Assembly (NCBI GenBank): GCA_014075275.1
Contig: CP046179.1
Coordinates: forward strand, 3,481,932 to 3,545,931
DNA length: 64,000 bases
Source: Boseongicola sp.
GTDB taxonomy: Bacteria; Pseudomonadota; Alphaproteobacteria; Rhodobacterales; Rhodobacteraceae
Reading direction: 5' to 3'
Program-made: the position numbers and the translations under genes
Part shown: positions 45,984 to 55,207 of the stretch, piece by piece
Position numbering within the stretch: the stretch's first letter is position 1
How the letters are laid out: each line of letters opens with the position of its first letter
The notes under the pieces: generated by a model
The model's database searches: none
What the model was told of the DNA's origin: nothing
What the model saw: only the letters and a program-made list of their open reading frames with translations

Positions 45984-45997
45984 CAAGGGCGAAGAAC

Positions 45998-46927
45998 TTG
46001 GCAAAACCAGTCATCATTACATGTGCTCCGACGGGCGGCATTCACACGCCAACAATGTCAGAGCATTTGCCGATCACCCCCACTGAAATCGCAAAAGCAA
46101 GCATCGATGCGGCCGAAGCCGGGGCCTCGATTATTCACCTGCATGCGCGAAATCCTGAAGATGGACGGCCTGATCCCAATCCTGAACTCTATATGGATTT
46201 TCTTCCGCGTATTAAGCAATCCACCGATGCGGTTTTGAATGTTACCACCGGTGGTGGACTGGGCATGACTCGTGAAGAGCGGTTGAAGGCCGCGAAGATA
46301 GCCAGCCCCGAAATGGCATCCATGAACATGGGGTCCTTGAACTTCGGCATCTTCCCGATGAAGGACAAATACAGCAACTGGAAACATGAATGGGAACCTG
46401 AGTTCCTTGACATGACGCGGGATTTTATCTTCCGCAACACCTTTGCAGATATTGAGTATTCGCTAATAGAGTTGGGTGAAGGTCACGGCACGCGGTTTGA
46501 GTTTGAGTGCTATGATCTGGGCCACCTTTATAACCTTGCCTGGATCATTGATCAGGGCTGGGTCAAAGGACCAATATTCGTGCAGATGGTGTTTGGCATC
46601 TTGGGTGGCGTCGGGGCTGATCTCGATAACCTGATGCACATGCACACCATTGCGAACAAGCTCTTCGGGGACGACTACGAATGGTCGGTTCTGGCTGCCG
46701 GTCGGCATCAGATGCCGTTCACCACGCAATCAGCCTTGTTGGGGGGCAATGTGCGCGTCGGCATGGAAGACAGCCTTTACATCGGCCCCGGCCAAAAAGC
46801 GACATCGAGCGCGGAGCAGGTCCGGAAAATCCGCTCAATTATCGAAAACTTGGGCCTTGAGATTGCAACACCTACCCAAGCGCGCGAGCGTCTGGGTCTG
46901 AAGGGTGGCGATCAAACTGCATTCTGA
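45998..46927 (+). CDS. Beta-keto acid cleavage enzyme (BKACE, DUF849)
   Basis: 309 residues from the TTG at 45998, with AGGG about 9 bases upstream; the frame open further 5' is the SDR gene in another frame. Family motifs: TGGIHTPTMSEHLPITP, AAEAGASIIHLHARNPEDG, ITTGG-like VTTGGGLGMTREERL, TRFEFECYDLGHLYNLA and GNVRVGMEDSLYIG. Zn ligands are expected from HLHAR and a late Glu. BKACE enzymes condense a beta-keto acid with acetyl-CoA to give acetoacetate and a new CoA ester; 3-dehydrocarnitine is a known substrate. The carnitine-dehydrogenase-like gene 2.2 kb downstream supports that class. Confidence 0.93.
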   Translation: MAKPVIITCAPTGGIHTPTMSEHLPITPTEIAKASIDAAEAGASIIHLHARNPEDGRPDPNPELYMDFLPRIKQSTDAVLNVTTGGGLGMTREERLKAAKIASPEMASMNMGSLNFGIFPMKDKYSNWKHEWEPEFLDMTRDFIFRNTFADIEYSLIELGEGHGTRFEFECYDLGHLYNLAWIIDQGWVKGPIFVQMVFGILGGVGADLDNLMHMHTIANKLFGDDYEWSVLAAGRHQMPFTTQSALLGGNVRVGMEDSLYIGPGQKATSSAEQVRKIRSIIENLGLEIATPTQARERLGLKGGDQTAF

Positions 46928-46939
46928 TCGGGGAAAACT

Positions 46940-48364
46940 ATGACTGTCCAGACAAAACAACTGATAAACGGAGAGCTTGTTGCGGGCGAGGGCGCAGATA
47001 TTTCTGTACTTGATCCCGCCAACGGCGCGGAAATTTGTGCCATTCCTGCGGCGTCGCAGGATCAGGTTGATGCTGCTATGGCAGCGTCGCATGAGGCGTT
47101 TCAATCTTATTCGCAAACCACGCCTGCTGAACGATCAGAACTTCTAAACAATATTGCGACGGTTCTTCAGGATAATGCAGAAGAGTTGGCAGGCCTTGAA
47201 AGTCAGGACGTTGGTAAGCCTTGGCCATCCGCCTTGGATGACGAAACACCGCTGACAATCGATACGTTCCGCTTTTTTGCCGGTGCGGCGCGCACGATGA
47301 CGGGCGTGGCTGCGGGCGAATACGTGCAAGGTCACACCAGTATGATCCGCCGCGATCCAATTGGACCCGTGGCCGCGATTGCGCCGTGGAATTACCCCTT
47401 GATGATGGCCGCGTGGAAGTTGGCAGCTCCTTTGGCCGCAGGCTGTTCGGTTACGTTGAAGCCGTCGCAGGTGACGCCTCTTTCAACATTGCGAGCGGCT
47501 GAGTTGATCAATAGCATTGCGCCCAAAGGTGTCGTCAACGTCCTGCATGGCGCGGGCAGTGCGGTCGGTGATCAGATGATCAATGATGCGCGCACCGAAG
47601 CGATCACAATCACTGGGTCTAACCGCACCGGCAGCGAGGCGATGAAAGCCGCATCCAAACAAATTCGCCACGTCCACCTCGAACTGGGGGGCAAGGCGCC
47701 GGTCATTGTCTTTGAAGATGCGGACATCGATGCGGTGGCTGAAACCGTTCGGTATGGATCATTTTTCAACGCCGGTCAGGATTGTGCGCAGCCGTGTCGG
47801 ATCATGGTGGCCGACGCTGTCTACGATAAGGTTGTTGCAGCGATTGCTGATCAGGTTGGGCAGATCAAAGTCGGTGCGCAAAGAGCAGAGGGTACAGAAA
47901 TGGGTCCGATTGTTTCTGCCTCTCAGCGGAACACAGTCGCTGGATTTGTGGACCGTGCACGAGATAGTTGCGAGGTCGTCGTCGGCGGTCAAATGATCGA
48001 CGGCCCGGGCTTCTTTTACCAGCCAACAGTTCTGGCAAATGTTGACAACACGGCTGAGGCCGCATGCACAGAAATCTTTGGCCCTGTCGTGACTATTTCG
48101 CGGTTCTCCGACGAAGAGGAAGCCCTGAAGATTGCCAATGGCGGGCCATTTGGATTGGCATCATCGGTTTGGACAAACGACACAGGCCGCGCAATGCGCA
48201 TGTCATCCAGACTTCGCTATGGATTCACCTGGGTGAATACGCACGGTGTCGCAACGCCGGAAATGCCTTGGGCAGCGATGAAAAGTTCCGGCACTGGTTG
48301 TGATATGTCGATTTATGCGCTGGATGCCTACACAGCGGTTCGCCACGTAATGATTGCGCATTGA
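46940..48364 (+). CDS. NAD-dependent aldehyde dehydrogenase (betaine-aldehyde type)
   Basis: 474 residues, full length. IAPWNYPLMMAAWK, VHLELGGKAPVIVFEDADID (catalytic Glu), FNAGQDCAQPCRIMV (catalytic Cys) and EIFGPVVTISRF are intact. Close to BetB and gamma-trimethylaminobutyraldehyde/aminobutyraldehyde dehydrogenases in general style. It could oxidise betaine aldehyde, or malic semialdehyde if the oxygenase acts on carnitine. It overlaps the following SDR gene by 11 bases. Confidence 0.93.
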   Translation: MTVQTKQLINGELVAGEGADISVLDPANGAEICAIPAASQDQVDAAMAASHEAFQSYSQTTPAERSELLNNIATVLQDNAEELAGLESQDVGKPWPSALDDETPLTIDTFRFFAGAARTMTGVAAGEYVQGHTSMIRRDPIGPVAAIAPWNYPLMMAAWKLAAPLAAGCSVTLKPSQVTPLSTLRAAELINSIAPKGVVNVLHGAGSAVGDQMINDARTEAITITGSNRTGSEAMKAASKQIRHVHLELGGKAPVIVFEDADIDAVAETVRYGSFFNAGQDCAQPCRIMVADAVYDKVVAAIADQVGQIKVGAQRAEGTEMGPIVSASQRNTVAGFVDRARDSCEVVVGGQMIDGPGFFYQPTVLANVDNTAEAACTEIFGPVVTISRFSDEEEALKIANGGPFGLASSVWTNDTGRAMRMSSRLRYGFTWVNTHGVATPEMPWAAMKSSGTGCDMSIYALDAYTAVRHVMIAH

Positions 48365-49106
48365 GTTCCACGATGAAAAAACAGCGATTGTCACCGGCGG
48401 TGGCCGGGGAATTGGGCAGGCGATTGTCAGTCGGCTATTGCGTGACGGTATGAATGTGGTGACCTGCGGTCGCGGCGAAGCGCCGGCAGACCTTCCGGAA
48501 GGGGCGGTCTGGGTGCAGGCTGATGTTGCCACCAAGGTTGGAGTGGACGCCATCATGCACGCGGCAGGGCAAGTTCATGTCCTGGTCAATAATGCAGGGG
48601 TTCAGGTTGAGAAATCGGTCACTGACAGCAGTGACGAAGATTATGATCTTGTGATGGATGTCAATTGTCGCGGCGTCTTCAACATGTGCCGCGCTGTGCT
48701 GCCTCAAATGTCTGAAACTGGAGGGTCGATTGTTAACATCGGTTCTATTTCCGGCATGGTGGCTGACCCCTCGATGGCGCTTTATAACGCGTCCAAGGCA
48801 TTTGTGCATGGATTGACGCGATCTATCGCGGTGGATCACGGACCCAAGGTTCGATGCAACGCGGTGCGACCCGGTTGGATCATGACCGCAATGGCAGAGG
48901 ATGGATTTGCACTGGCAAATGATCCCAAGGCCGCTATGGCAGACGCCCTTGCTCGCCATCCGGTCGGCCGGTTTGGAGAACCTGACGACGTTGCGAACTT
49001 GGTGTCGTGGCTCGCCTCGGATGAATCGCGTTACGTGACTGGTGAATGCATCACAGCCGACGGCGGTATGACCGCCGCATCGCCCCTAAACCCCGGATTA
49101 TTCTGA
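48354..49106 (+). CDS. Second short-chain dehydrogenase (SDR)
   Basis: About 250 residues. TGGGRGIGQAIV, VHVLVNNAGVQ, NIGSISGMVADPSMALYNASKAF (Tyr and Lys) and ECITADGG are complete. The start is not settled. The TTG at 48354 is in frame but lacks a ribosome site. An ATG at 48372 (M-K-K...) would be in frame only with one more A in the A6 run, which would give a good SDR N-terminus. The gene is co-translated with the following dehydrogenase (TGATG). Confidence 0.88.
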   Translation: MRIEFHDEKTAIVTGGGRGIGQAIVSRLLRDGMNVVTCGRGEAPADLPEGAVWVQADVATKVGVDAIMHAAGQVHVLVNNAGVQVEKSVTDSSDEDYDLVMDVNCRGVFNMCRAVLPQMSETGGSIVNIGSISGMVADPSMALYNASKAFVHGLTRSIAVDHGPKVRCNAVRPGWIMTAMAEDGFALANDPKAAMADALARHPVGRFGEPDDVANLVSWLASDESRYVTGECITADGGMTAASPLNPGLF

Positions 49107-50035
49107 TGACTGAGTTCTCACATACCGCCGCGCTGGGCGCGGGCGTGATTGGCGCAAGCTGGACGGCGCTTTTTCTTGCATCTGGACGCTCGGTCGCCGT
49201 GTTTGACCCATCTCCGTCGGCGGAAAAGCTGGTGCGAGATTACGTAGAGAACGCATGGGACGCGATGACGCAATTGGGGCTCACCGACGGGGGCAGCCCT
49301 GACAACCTAACTTTCCACGCCTCAGCCGCTGAAGCAGTTGAGGGTGCCACGTTCATTCAGGAAAGCGTGCCGGAACGACTGCCGATCAAACACGCGCTCT
49401 ATGCTGAGATCGAACCGGCGATGGCTCCTAGTGCCATAATTGCAAGTTCCGCGTCGGGGCTCACACTTGGCCAGATGCAGGAAGGCTGGACCGACCCGTC
49501 GAGGTTAGTTCTAGGGCATCCTTTTAACCCGCCCCATTTAATCCCGCTCGTCGAAGTCATGGGCAACGCTAAAACCGCCGAAGGCGTACCAGAAGCTGCC
49601 GAGCGGTTCTACGAGGCCGTGGGCAAGGTCACGATCCGCGTGCGTCGAGAGGTGAGTGGCCACGTTGCTAACCGCTTGCAAGCTGCGGTCTGGCGTGAGG
49701 CGATTAACCTTGTGCAAACCGGCGTTGCCAGCATGGGTGATGTGGATAAGGCCATGTGGGCGGGGCCGGGCCTGCGTTGGGCAGCGATGGGCCCGACGAT
49801 GTTGTTCAATCTAGGCGCCGGGCCAGGAGGTCTGCAGTCCTTCTGCGACCATTTCACTGACACGTTAAACGGCTGGTGGGATGATCTAGGGCAGGTCTAT
49901 CTTGATCCCGATGTCACCGCCCAATTGGTGAAAGGCGTCAATGAAGAGGCTGGTGAATTGAACCAAAAAGAACTCGCTGCAAAGCGCGATGCGCTCATCA
50001 CCGCAATGCAGATTGCAGCTGCAAAACTTCGGTAA
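49106..50035 (+). CDS. 3-hydroxyacyl-CoA dehydrogenase-family enzyme, L-carnitine dehydrogenase-like
   Basis: 309 residues. The N-terminal NAD domain (LGAGVIGASWTALFLASG, QESVPERLPIKHALYAE) and the catalytic GHPFNPPHLIPLVEV with the His fit carnitine 3-dehydrogenase and L-gulonate dehydrogenase relatives; the C-terminal SGHVANRLQAAVWREAINLV helix is typical. It lacks the thioesterase domain sometimes fused to carnitine dehydrogenases. It likely makes a 3-keto acid that the BKACE enzyme can cleave. Confidence 0.87.
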   Translation: MTEFSHTAALGAGVIGASWTALFLASGRSVAVFDPSPSAEKLVRDYVENAWDAMTQLGLTDGGSPDNLTFHASAAEAVEGATFIQESVPERLPIKHALYAEIEPAMAPSAIIASSASGLTLGQMQEGWTDPSRLVLGHPFNPPHLIPLVEVMGNAKTAEGVPEAAERFYEAVGKVTIRVRREVSGHVANRLQAAVWREAINLVQTGVASMGDVDKAMWAGPGLRWAAMGPTMLFNLGAGPGGLQSFCDHFTDTLNGWWDDLGQVYLDPDVTAQLVKGVNEEAGELNQKELAAKRDALITAMQIAAAKLR

Positions 50036-50062
50036 ATTTTTGGGCTAACCAGGAGATTGATA

Positions 50063-51295
50063 ATGACCGACACTGACGCGGATCAGAATGTCATCGTTAT
50101 TGGCGCAGGTCAGGCTGGTCTAGCCGCAGCGGCGAAACTCCGCGTGCTTGGGCATCGTGGCAAGCTCACCATGATAGGGGCTGAGCCGTATCACCCTTAC
50201 CAGCGCCCACCCCTCTCTAAGGCCTATTTACTAGGCGACATGACGCGCGAACGGTTGTTTCTGCGGCCACCGGCTTTCTACGACGAAAACCACATCGACA
50301 TGCGGCTTGGCACTCATGTGACGCGCATTGATCGGGATGCAAAAAGTGTCACGCTCTCGGATGGCGGGCAGATGACATACGACAAGTTAATCCTAACAAC
50401 GGGCGCAGAACCCGTTCGTCTGCCGGATGCTATTGTTTCTGACCTTGGTGGCGTTTTCTACATGCGTGATCTCAAAGACGCCGATGCAATTGCGGAAGTG
50501 ATGACGCCCGGCCGTCGAGTCTTGGTGGTGGGTGGTGGTTACATCGGGCTTGAGGGTGCTGCCGTCGCCTGCAAATTGGGAATGCATGTTACTTTGGTTG
50601 AGGCCGGAGCGCGCATTCTGAACCGTGTCGCCGCCTCTGAAACAGCAAATTTCTTTCGCTCGCTGCATCGGGCAAATAGGGTCGATCTGCGCGAGAACAT
50701 TGGTCTTGTCGCCTTGCATGGAAACAAGGGCCAAGTTCAACAAGCCAAGTTGTCAGACGGAACAATCATCGCTTGCGATTTAGTCTTAGTCGGGATCGGC
50801 GTGCGGCCTCGTCAAAACGTTGCCGAAGAGGCCGGCTTGGTGCTCGACAACGGGATTAAGACGAACTGCTATGGTCAAACTTCAGATGACAGCATTTATG
50901 CAGCGGGTGATTGTGCGTCCTTTCCGTGGATGGGTCGTCGCATCCGGCTGGAAAGCGTGGGCAACGCGATAGATCAGGCTGAAATCGTTGCTGCGAACGT
51001 CCTGGGACAGGGTTTAAACTATGTTGCTGCGCCTTGGTTTTGGTCCGATCAGTATGATGTGAAACTCCAGATCGCCGGCTTGTCGACAGGGTATGATAAC
51101 GTCATCATCCGCCGCACAGATGCCAATTCCGTGTCGCATTGGTATTTTGCCGATCAGAGGTTGATTGCGATTGATGCCTTGAACGACCCGCGCAGCTATA
51201 TGGTCGCAAAGCGCCTGATCGAAGCAGGGAAAACGCCCGATCCAGCGCTAGTCAAAGATCCCAAGAGCGATCTAAAGGCCCTGCTGAAGTCTTAG
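50063..51295 (+). CDS. FAD-dependent ferredoxin (or rubredoxin) reductase
   Basis: 410 residues. The ATG at 50063 follows AGGAG. FAD site VIVIGAGQAGLAAAAKLR, NAD site VLVVGGGYIGLEGAAVACKLG and the YAAGDCASFPW motif identify a putidaredoxin-reductase-type flavoprotein with a reductase C-terminal domain. It should feed electrons through a ferredoxin to the Rieske oxygenase at 42.5 kb. No ferredoxin gene is present in the cluster, so the carrier must be encoded elsewhere. It ends the plus-strand catabolic run. Confidence 0.93.
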   Translation: MTDTDADQNVIVIGAGQAGLAAAAKLRVLGHRGKLTMIGAEPYHPYQRPPLSKAYLLGDMTRERLFLRPPAFYDENHIDMRLGTHVTRIDRDAKSVTLSDGGQMTYDKLILTTGAEPVRLPDAIVSDLGGVFYMRDLKDADAIAEVMTPGRRVLVVGGGYIGLEGAAVACKLGMHVTLVEAGARILNRVAASETANFFRSLHRANRVDLRENIGLVALHGNKGQVQQAKLSDGTIIACDLVLVGIGVRPRQNVAEEAGLVLDNGIKTNCYGQTSDDSIYAAGDCASFPWMGRRIRLESVGNAIDQAEIVAANVLGQGLNYVAAPWFWSDQYDVKLQIAGLSTGYDNVIIRRTDANSVSHWYFADQRLIAIDALNDPRSYMVAKRLIEAGKTPDPALVKDPKSDLKALLKS

Positions 51296-51492
51296 CCACA
51301 CTGCGCGAGAACCCCTTATTTGATGGCAATCATGATCCCTTTGACAGAGTATTGTCACATTTTATTGTGGACGACGAAGTCATCAAAGCGCCCGTCCGTC
51401 GTGTCAATATCTAATCCGATTGAACGTTCGCTATGTGCCGCACCATTGATCACTACTGGCCGCTAGCGTTGATCCCACTGGGCAGACCGGCC

Positions 51493-51770
51493 TTAAAGAT
51501 TTGTGCCATAGCGAGACAGGCTATGCGAGAACACAAAAAATAGGATACCAATGAATATATTGACTTCTTCGGTTGCGATCCCCCGTTCGGCGGTCCCAAA
51601 TGCTGCGGCGTCAGAGGCCAAAACTTCATAAAAACCGATTATGACGATTTGATTGATTGTCGATGGCAGAGTTGCCTTGAAAACTTGCGGCAGAATAATG
51701 CGACTCATCTGTTGGAAGAAGTTCGATCCAAGCCCTTAGCGGCTTCGTCTTGTCCTACAGGAGGGCTCAT
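51493..51770 (-). pseudogene. Remnant of an amino-acid-type ABC transporter permease
   Basis: The frame 51708-51493 gives MSRIILPQVFKATLPSTINQ and a membrane helix (NIFIGILFFVFSHSLSRYG). Just upstream in another frame is GQDEAAKGL, so the EAA loop reads EAAKGLGSNFFQQM if one G is restored near 51735. Only the last third of a HisM-type permease remains, with no partner genes. It is dead DNA between the catabolic run and the B3/4-domain gene. Confidence 0.75.
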
Positions 51771-51880
51771 CCTCCAACAATTTTTCAGGTGGTTTTTCGG
51801 CCGATTGGGCGGGATGTCTGTTGGCTAGTTTGCCTGTTGCTGTCAATTAGAGACTATTAGGGGCAGTTGGAGATTACGTC

Positions 51881-52615
51881 ATGGGCGACGCATTGGAGTT
51901 TGCAATTGACACGCGCGTGGTTGAGGCGTTTCCAGAAGTCCAGGTGCTTGCGATACGGGCGCGGATTGAGGATCAGAGTGCGCTGATTACCGGACTGCAA
52001 AGTATAGGACCGCGCATCGAAGCGTCGGTGAGTGAATTGGCGGCGATTGAACCGCTTTCTTCTTTACCGAATATCGCGAGATGGCGGATGGCCTATGGGC
52101 AGCTGGGTGTGAAGCCCTCGAAGTTTCTGTCGAGTATTGAGGCCCTGTTGAAGCGAGCGAAGAAGGGCCAGATGGCGGACATAGGCATTCCTGTGGTTGA
52201 TCTGTACAATGCCGTTTCGGTTCTGCATCGGGTTCCGATGGGTGCTTACGATGCTGACCGCCTAAGTCCTGTGCCTTTGATCATGCGACTGGCGAACCCG
52301 GAAGAGGATGCGTTTACGCCGCTTGGTGGCCGTTCGGATGACTTTCCGCTCAATCCGAAGTTGGTGGTTTATGCGCAAAACGACGAAGTATTGTGCTGGG
52401 GTTTCAACACGAGGGACAGTGCAAAATCTGCCGTAACCGAGGCGTCGCGGGATGTTTTATTCTTTTCTGAAACGTCTGTTTCTGATGGGCGGGATGATGC
52501 CGTTCAGGCTTTGGAACACCTGTCAGAGATTATTGCGGCGCATGGAGGTCAGGTGTCCAAGGTCGCGATATTCGATGCGGTTCATTCGTCTGGATTGATA
52601 GCCGCCCTGGATTGA
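51881..52615 (+). CDS. B3/4-domain protein (PheRS beta-like tRNA-binding domain)
   Basis: 244 residues. The sequence has the B3/B4 layout seen in the phenylalanyl-tRNA synthetase beta chain and in stand-alone editing-type proteins: MAYGQLGVKPSKFLSSIEALLKRA, IPVVDLYNAVSVLHRVPMGAYD and LCWGFNTRDSAKSAVTE. Free-standing B3/4 proteins are thought to hydrolyse mischarged tRNA, but the role here is not known. It is a single-gene unit. Confidence 0.85.
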   Translation: MGDALEFAIDTRVVEAFPEVQVLAIRARIEDQSALITGLQSIGPRIEASVSELAAIEPLSSLPNIARWRMAYGQLGVKPSKFLSSIEALLKRAKKGQMADIGIPVVDLYNAVSVLHRVPMGAYDADRLSPVPLIMRLANPEEDAFTPLGGRSDDFPLNPKLVVYAQNDEVLCWGFNTRDSAKSAVTEASRDVLFFSETSVSDGRDDAVQALEHLSEIIAAHGGQVSKVAIFDAVHSSGLIAALD

Positions 52616-52636
52616 ACATCGATTTGCACTGGTCTG

Positions 52637-53089
52637 TCAAAAATCGTTTGACGCCCATTCGGTTTCATAGCCGTTTGGCAGCTGCGGCGTGATCCATGCC
52701 CGAAACTGTTCATTGAAACTTGATAGCAAAGTGAGACGGTCCGGGCGATCGGCAATCCAAGTGAAGACTTTTGCTTTGCCGCGCATATCCGGACGGGGAT
52801 TGACATAGGCGCAGCCGAGATAGGCACCGGATTTTGCTCGGATAACCCAGGAAAACGCATGTCTTTCTTTGAATTCACGGTCATGACGTGTGAGGTCGAC
52901 GAGATTTTTCTCTAACGTCAGATCGTCGGGCCAAGTGTTTCCGAAAAGTCCCTGTAGAAGCTGTGCAGAGGCTGTAACGATCGCAAAATCTTCGTAGACC
53001 AATTCGGGAATGAGCGGTGTCAACAGGAACGAGTCCAACACCCCTTCGCGGGGAGGGCATTGGTTTTGAAAGTCTGGGTGAGACGTCAA
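52637..53089 (-). CDS. GNAT-like N-acetyltransferase
   Basis: 150 residues. TTG start with a TAGGA site. It resembles the GNAT fold by its size and order (LTPLIPELVYEDF start, SWVIRAKSGAYLGCAYVNP central strands), but the usual Q/RxxGxG/A acetyl-CoA loop is weak. A tentative acetyltransferase or related fold. It lies 20 bases before the LysR regulator gene's end and is probably co-transcribed with it. Confidence 0.55.
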   Translation of the reverse strand: MTSHPDFQNQCPPREGVLDSFLLTPLIPELVYEDFAIVTASAQLLQGLFGNTWPDDLTLEKNLVDLTRHDREFKERHAFSWVIRAKSGAYLGCAYVNPRPDMRGKAKVFTWIADRPDRLTLLSSFNEQFRAWITPQLPNGYETEWASNDF

Positions 53090-53108
53090 TTAGTGTCCTA
53101 GGGTCGAT

Positions 53109-54029
53109 TTACTCGGGGCGGTAAGAATCCGGAAGAAGGACTTCCATCGCTTCTTCCAATACGACCTCGCCAAGACGCCGTAATATTTCGCTGGACTGAG
53201 TGCTTGCTTGCCAATGCAGTGAGACGTCGACGGCCTTGCCAGGCATCAGTTCGATCAGTTCACCATCGTCTATGAATTTTTGTGCGGCAGTCGCGGGCAC
53301 CAGCCCCCAGCCGGATCCGTTCAAGCAGCACGCGAAGTAACCTTCGTAAGACGGAACGAAGTGTTCCTTTACTGATACCGTTTCGCCAAAGCAAATGTTC
53401 ATCCACTGTTCCTGGATGGTGTCCTTGCGGTCGAAAGCCAAGCAAGATGTGCCTTGCAGAGTGCGTGGGGAAACGCCGTCGGCGAAGTGTTCCTCGAAAA
53501 ATTGGCGATTGGCGACGGCAATGTAGGGCATCGCCCCAAGCGAAATGCGACGGCATCCCTGAGTGGGTTGATCATTGGATGTAATAATCGCCAGCGAGTC
53601 ACCAGATTTCAGGCTGCCTTCGGTATGCTCTTGATCGTCAGGAACGACATCGAACAGCATATTAAGGTCTTCAGCGGCGCGCTTGATGACGGCTGGAAAC
53701 CAGGTTGCCAGGCTGTCGTTGTTCACAGAAACGCGGACGGTTGCTGCGGATTGATCTGGTCCGTCGACAAGATTTCCGACCCGCTGATTCAATTCGTGTT
53801 GAAGTAGGGTGACCTGTTCCAGGTGGCGGCAAAGCTGGAGCCCAATTTTGGTCGGGACGCATGGACGGCCGCGAATAATTAGGAGTGATCCTACCTTTTC
53901 TTCGAGCGCTTTGATGCGCTGACTTACGGCGGACTGGGTGATCGCAAGAGACTTTGCAGCCGATTCGAATCCTCCTTCGCGCACAACCGCTGCCAGAGCT
54001 GTTAGGGAATCGTAGTCAAAACGCAACAT
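53109..54029 (-). CDS. argP: LysR-family regulator, ArgP/IciA-like
   Basis: 306 residues. Winged helix-turn-helix at the start (LTALAAVVREGGFESAAKSLAITQSAVSQRIKALEEKVG) and a LysR effector domain, with the ArgP-type spacing (GRPCVPTKIGLQLCRHLEQV). ArgP controls arginine export and lysine/arginine uptake in other bacteria, often next to argO. Here the divergent gene is a fatty-acid desaturase, not an exporter, so the target is uncertain. Confidence 0.88.
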   Translation of the reverse strand: MLRFDYDSLTALAAVVREGGFESAAKSLAITQSAVSQRIKALEEKVGSLLIIRGRPCVPTKIGLQLCRHLEQVTLLQHELNQRVGNLVDGPDQSAATVRVSVNNDSLATWFPAVIKRAAEDLNMLFDVVPDDQEHTEGSLKSGDSLAIITSNDQPTQGCRRISLGAMPYIAVANRQFFEEHFADGVSPRTLQGTSCLAFDRKDTIQEQWMNICFGETVSVKEHFVPSYEGYFACCLNGSGWGLVPATAAQKFIDDGELIELMPGKAVDVSLHWQASTQSSEILRRLGEVVLEEAMEVLLPDSYRPE

Positions 54030-54230
54030 GTTTGCTCAATTTCCATTAGGAAAACTTATTGATTGCAGGTCGGCTTATGCATGTTTTGTTAACTTTTGTA
54101 AAGGAACCGGTCGGATCCGCATTAGCCATACTGTTTCAAAATTGGAAACAACAAAAGCGCTTGAAATAATACAGTAAATGTCCTGTGGTTAGCGCTGGGA
54201 CAAGCGACACGCTGATCAATGGGGGGCCAG

Positions 54231-55178
54231 ATGTCGGGGCAAAAAGTACGTGAAAATTTCATGCGACGGTTCATGGGGCTGCAAAAGTATTCCCGTGCCA
54301 TGGCATGGCTGGTGGTTGGTGGATATGTCGCGCAAGCGGTGGCCGGCATCGCTGTAGGGGACTATCTGCTGTCGCTAGGGTTGTCGTGGGCGACGGTTCT
54401 TTTGATGGTAGCCACGTCGTTCTTCATTGGCACGAGATTGCGTGGGTTGAACAACATCGTGCATGAGTGCACTCATTCATCTTTCTCAGACTACAGGCCG
54501 GATAATGTGACGTTGGGCCGGTTATGTTCCGCCCTGCTGACGGGGTGTTTCAAGACATATAAGGAAGATCACCTGTCGCATCATTCGCATCTTGGCGATT
54601 ATGAACATGACAATGAGATGGCAGTGATCGAGAAGTTCGGTCTGCACGAGCCTTTGTCGCCGCGAACGGTTCTTCGCCATTTCATCACACCATTGCTGGG
54701 CCGACATCTGCCCATGTATTCTGGAGTGAACTTGTCCCGAGATGATGGTGCTTTCTTCTTTGGCTTTAAGATTGCAATTCTGGTGGCATTCGTTGCTTTC
54801 ACAATCGTTAATCCGTGGACGTCGGTTTTCTTTCTGCTTGTTCCGGTCTTTTACATCTTCCCGACGCTGAACTTTTGGACGGATTGTCTGGATCACGCGG
54901 GACTGGTTGGGGAAACGGACGAGTTGAGGGCGTCCCGCAATATTTTGGCCCCGGCAGCAGTGCGGTATCTCTTTTTCCCACTGAACGATTGTTATCATCT
55001 GGTGCATCACCTTTTCCCCCAGATACCTGCGCGGCATTTGGATAAAGCACATGCGGAGCTATGCACTGATCCGGATTATGGAAGCGAGCCTTTGGCCAGT
55101 AGCCCAACGCGGATAGGACTTGGCGGTCTGTTGGCAGTGCGCAAGGTGAGCGCTGCACCGGTGGAAGCGCAGAACTGA
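54231..55178 (+). CDS. Membrane fatty-acid desaturase family protein
   Basis: 315 residues from the ATG at 54231 after a GGGGGG site. Three His boxes are HECTHSS, HLSHHSHLGDYEHD and HLVHHLFPQIP, which bind the diiron centre; several membrane segments are present (about residues 22-60 and 180-205). It introduces a double bond into lipid acyl chains or hydroxylates/desaturates a related lipid such as a carotenoid. The regulator at 53.1 kb is divergent. A perfect terminator follows. Confidence 0.9.
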   Translation: MSGQKVRENFMRRFMGLQKYSRAMAWLVVGGYVAQAVAGIAVGDYLLSLGLSWATVLLMVATSFFIGTRLRGLNNIVHECTHSSFSDYRPDNVTLGRLCSALLTGCFKTYKEDHLSHHSHLGDYEHDNEMAVIEKFGLHEPLSPRTVLRHFITPLLGRHLPMYSGVNLSRDDGAFFFGFKIAILVAFVAFTIVNPWTSVFFLLVPVFYIFPTLNFWTDCLDHAGLVGETDELRASRNILAPAAVRYLFFPLNDCYHLVHHLFPQIPARHLDKAHAELCTDPDYGSEPLASSPTRIGLGGLLAVRKVSAAPVEAQN

Positions 55179-55207
55179 CGGCATTAATTTAAGAGTGACC
55201 TTGTTAT

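Noticed and set aside
48366-48380. Frameshift at the start of the second SDR gene
   Set aside because: The A6 run could hide a lost base, but an in-frame TTG start exists, so the gene need not be broken; noted as an open start only.
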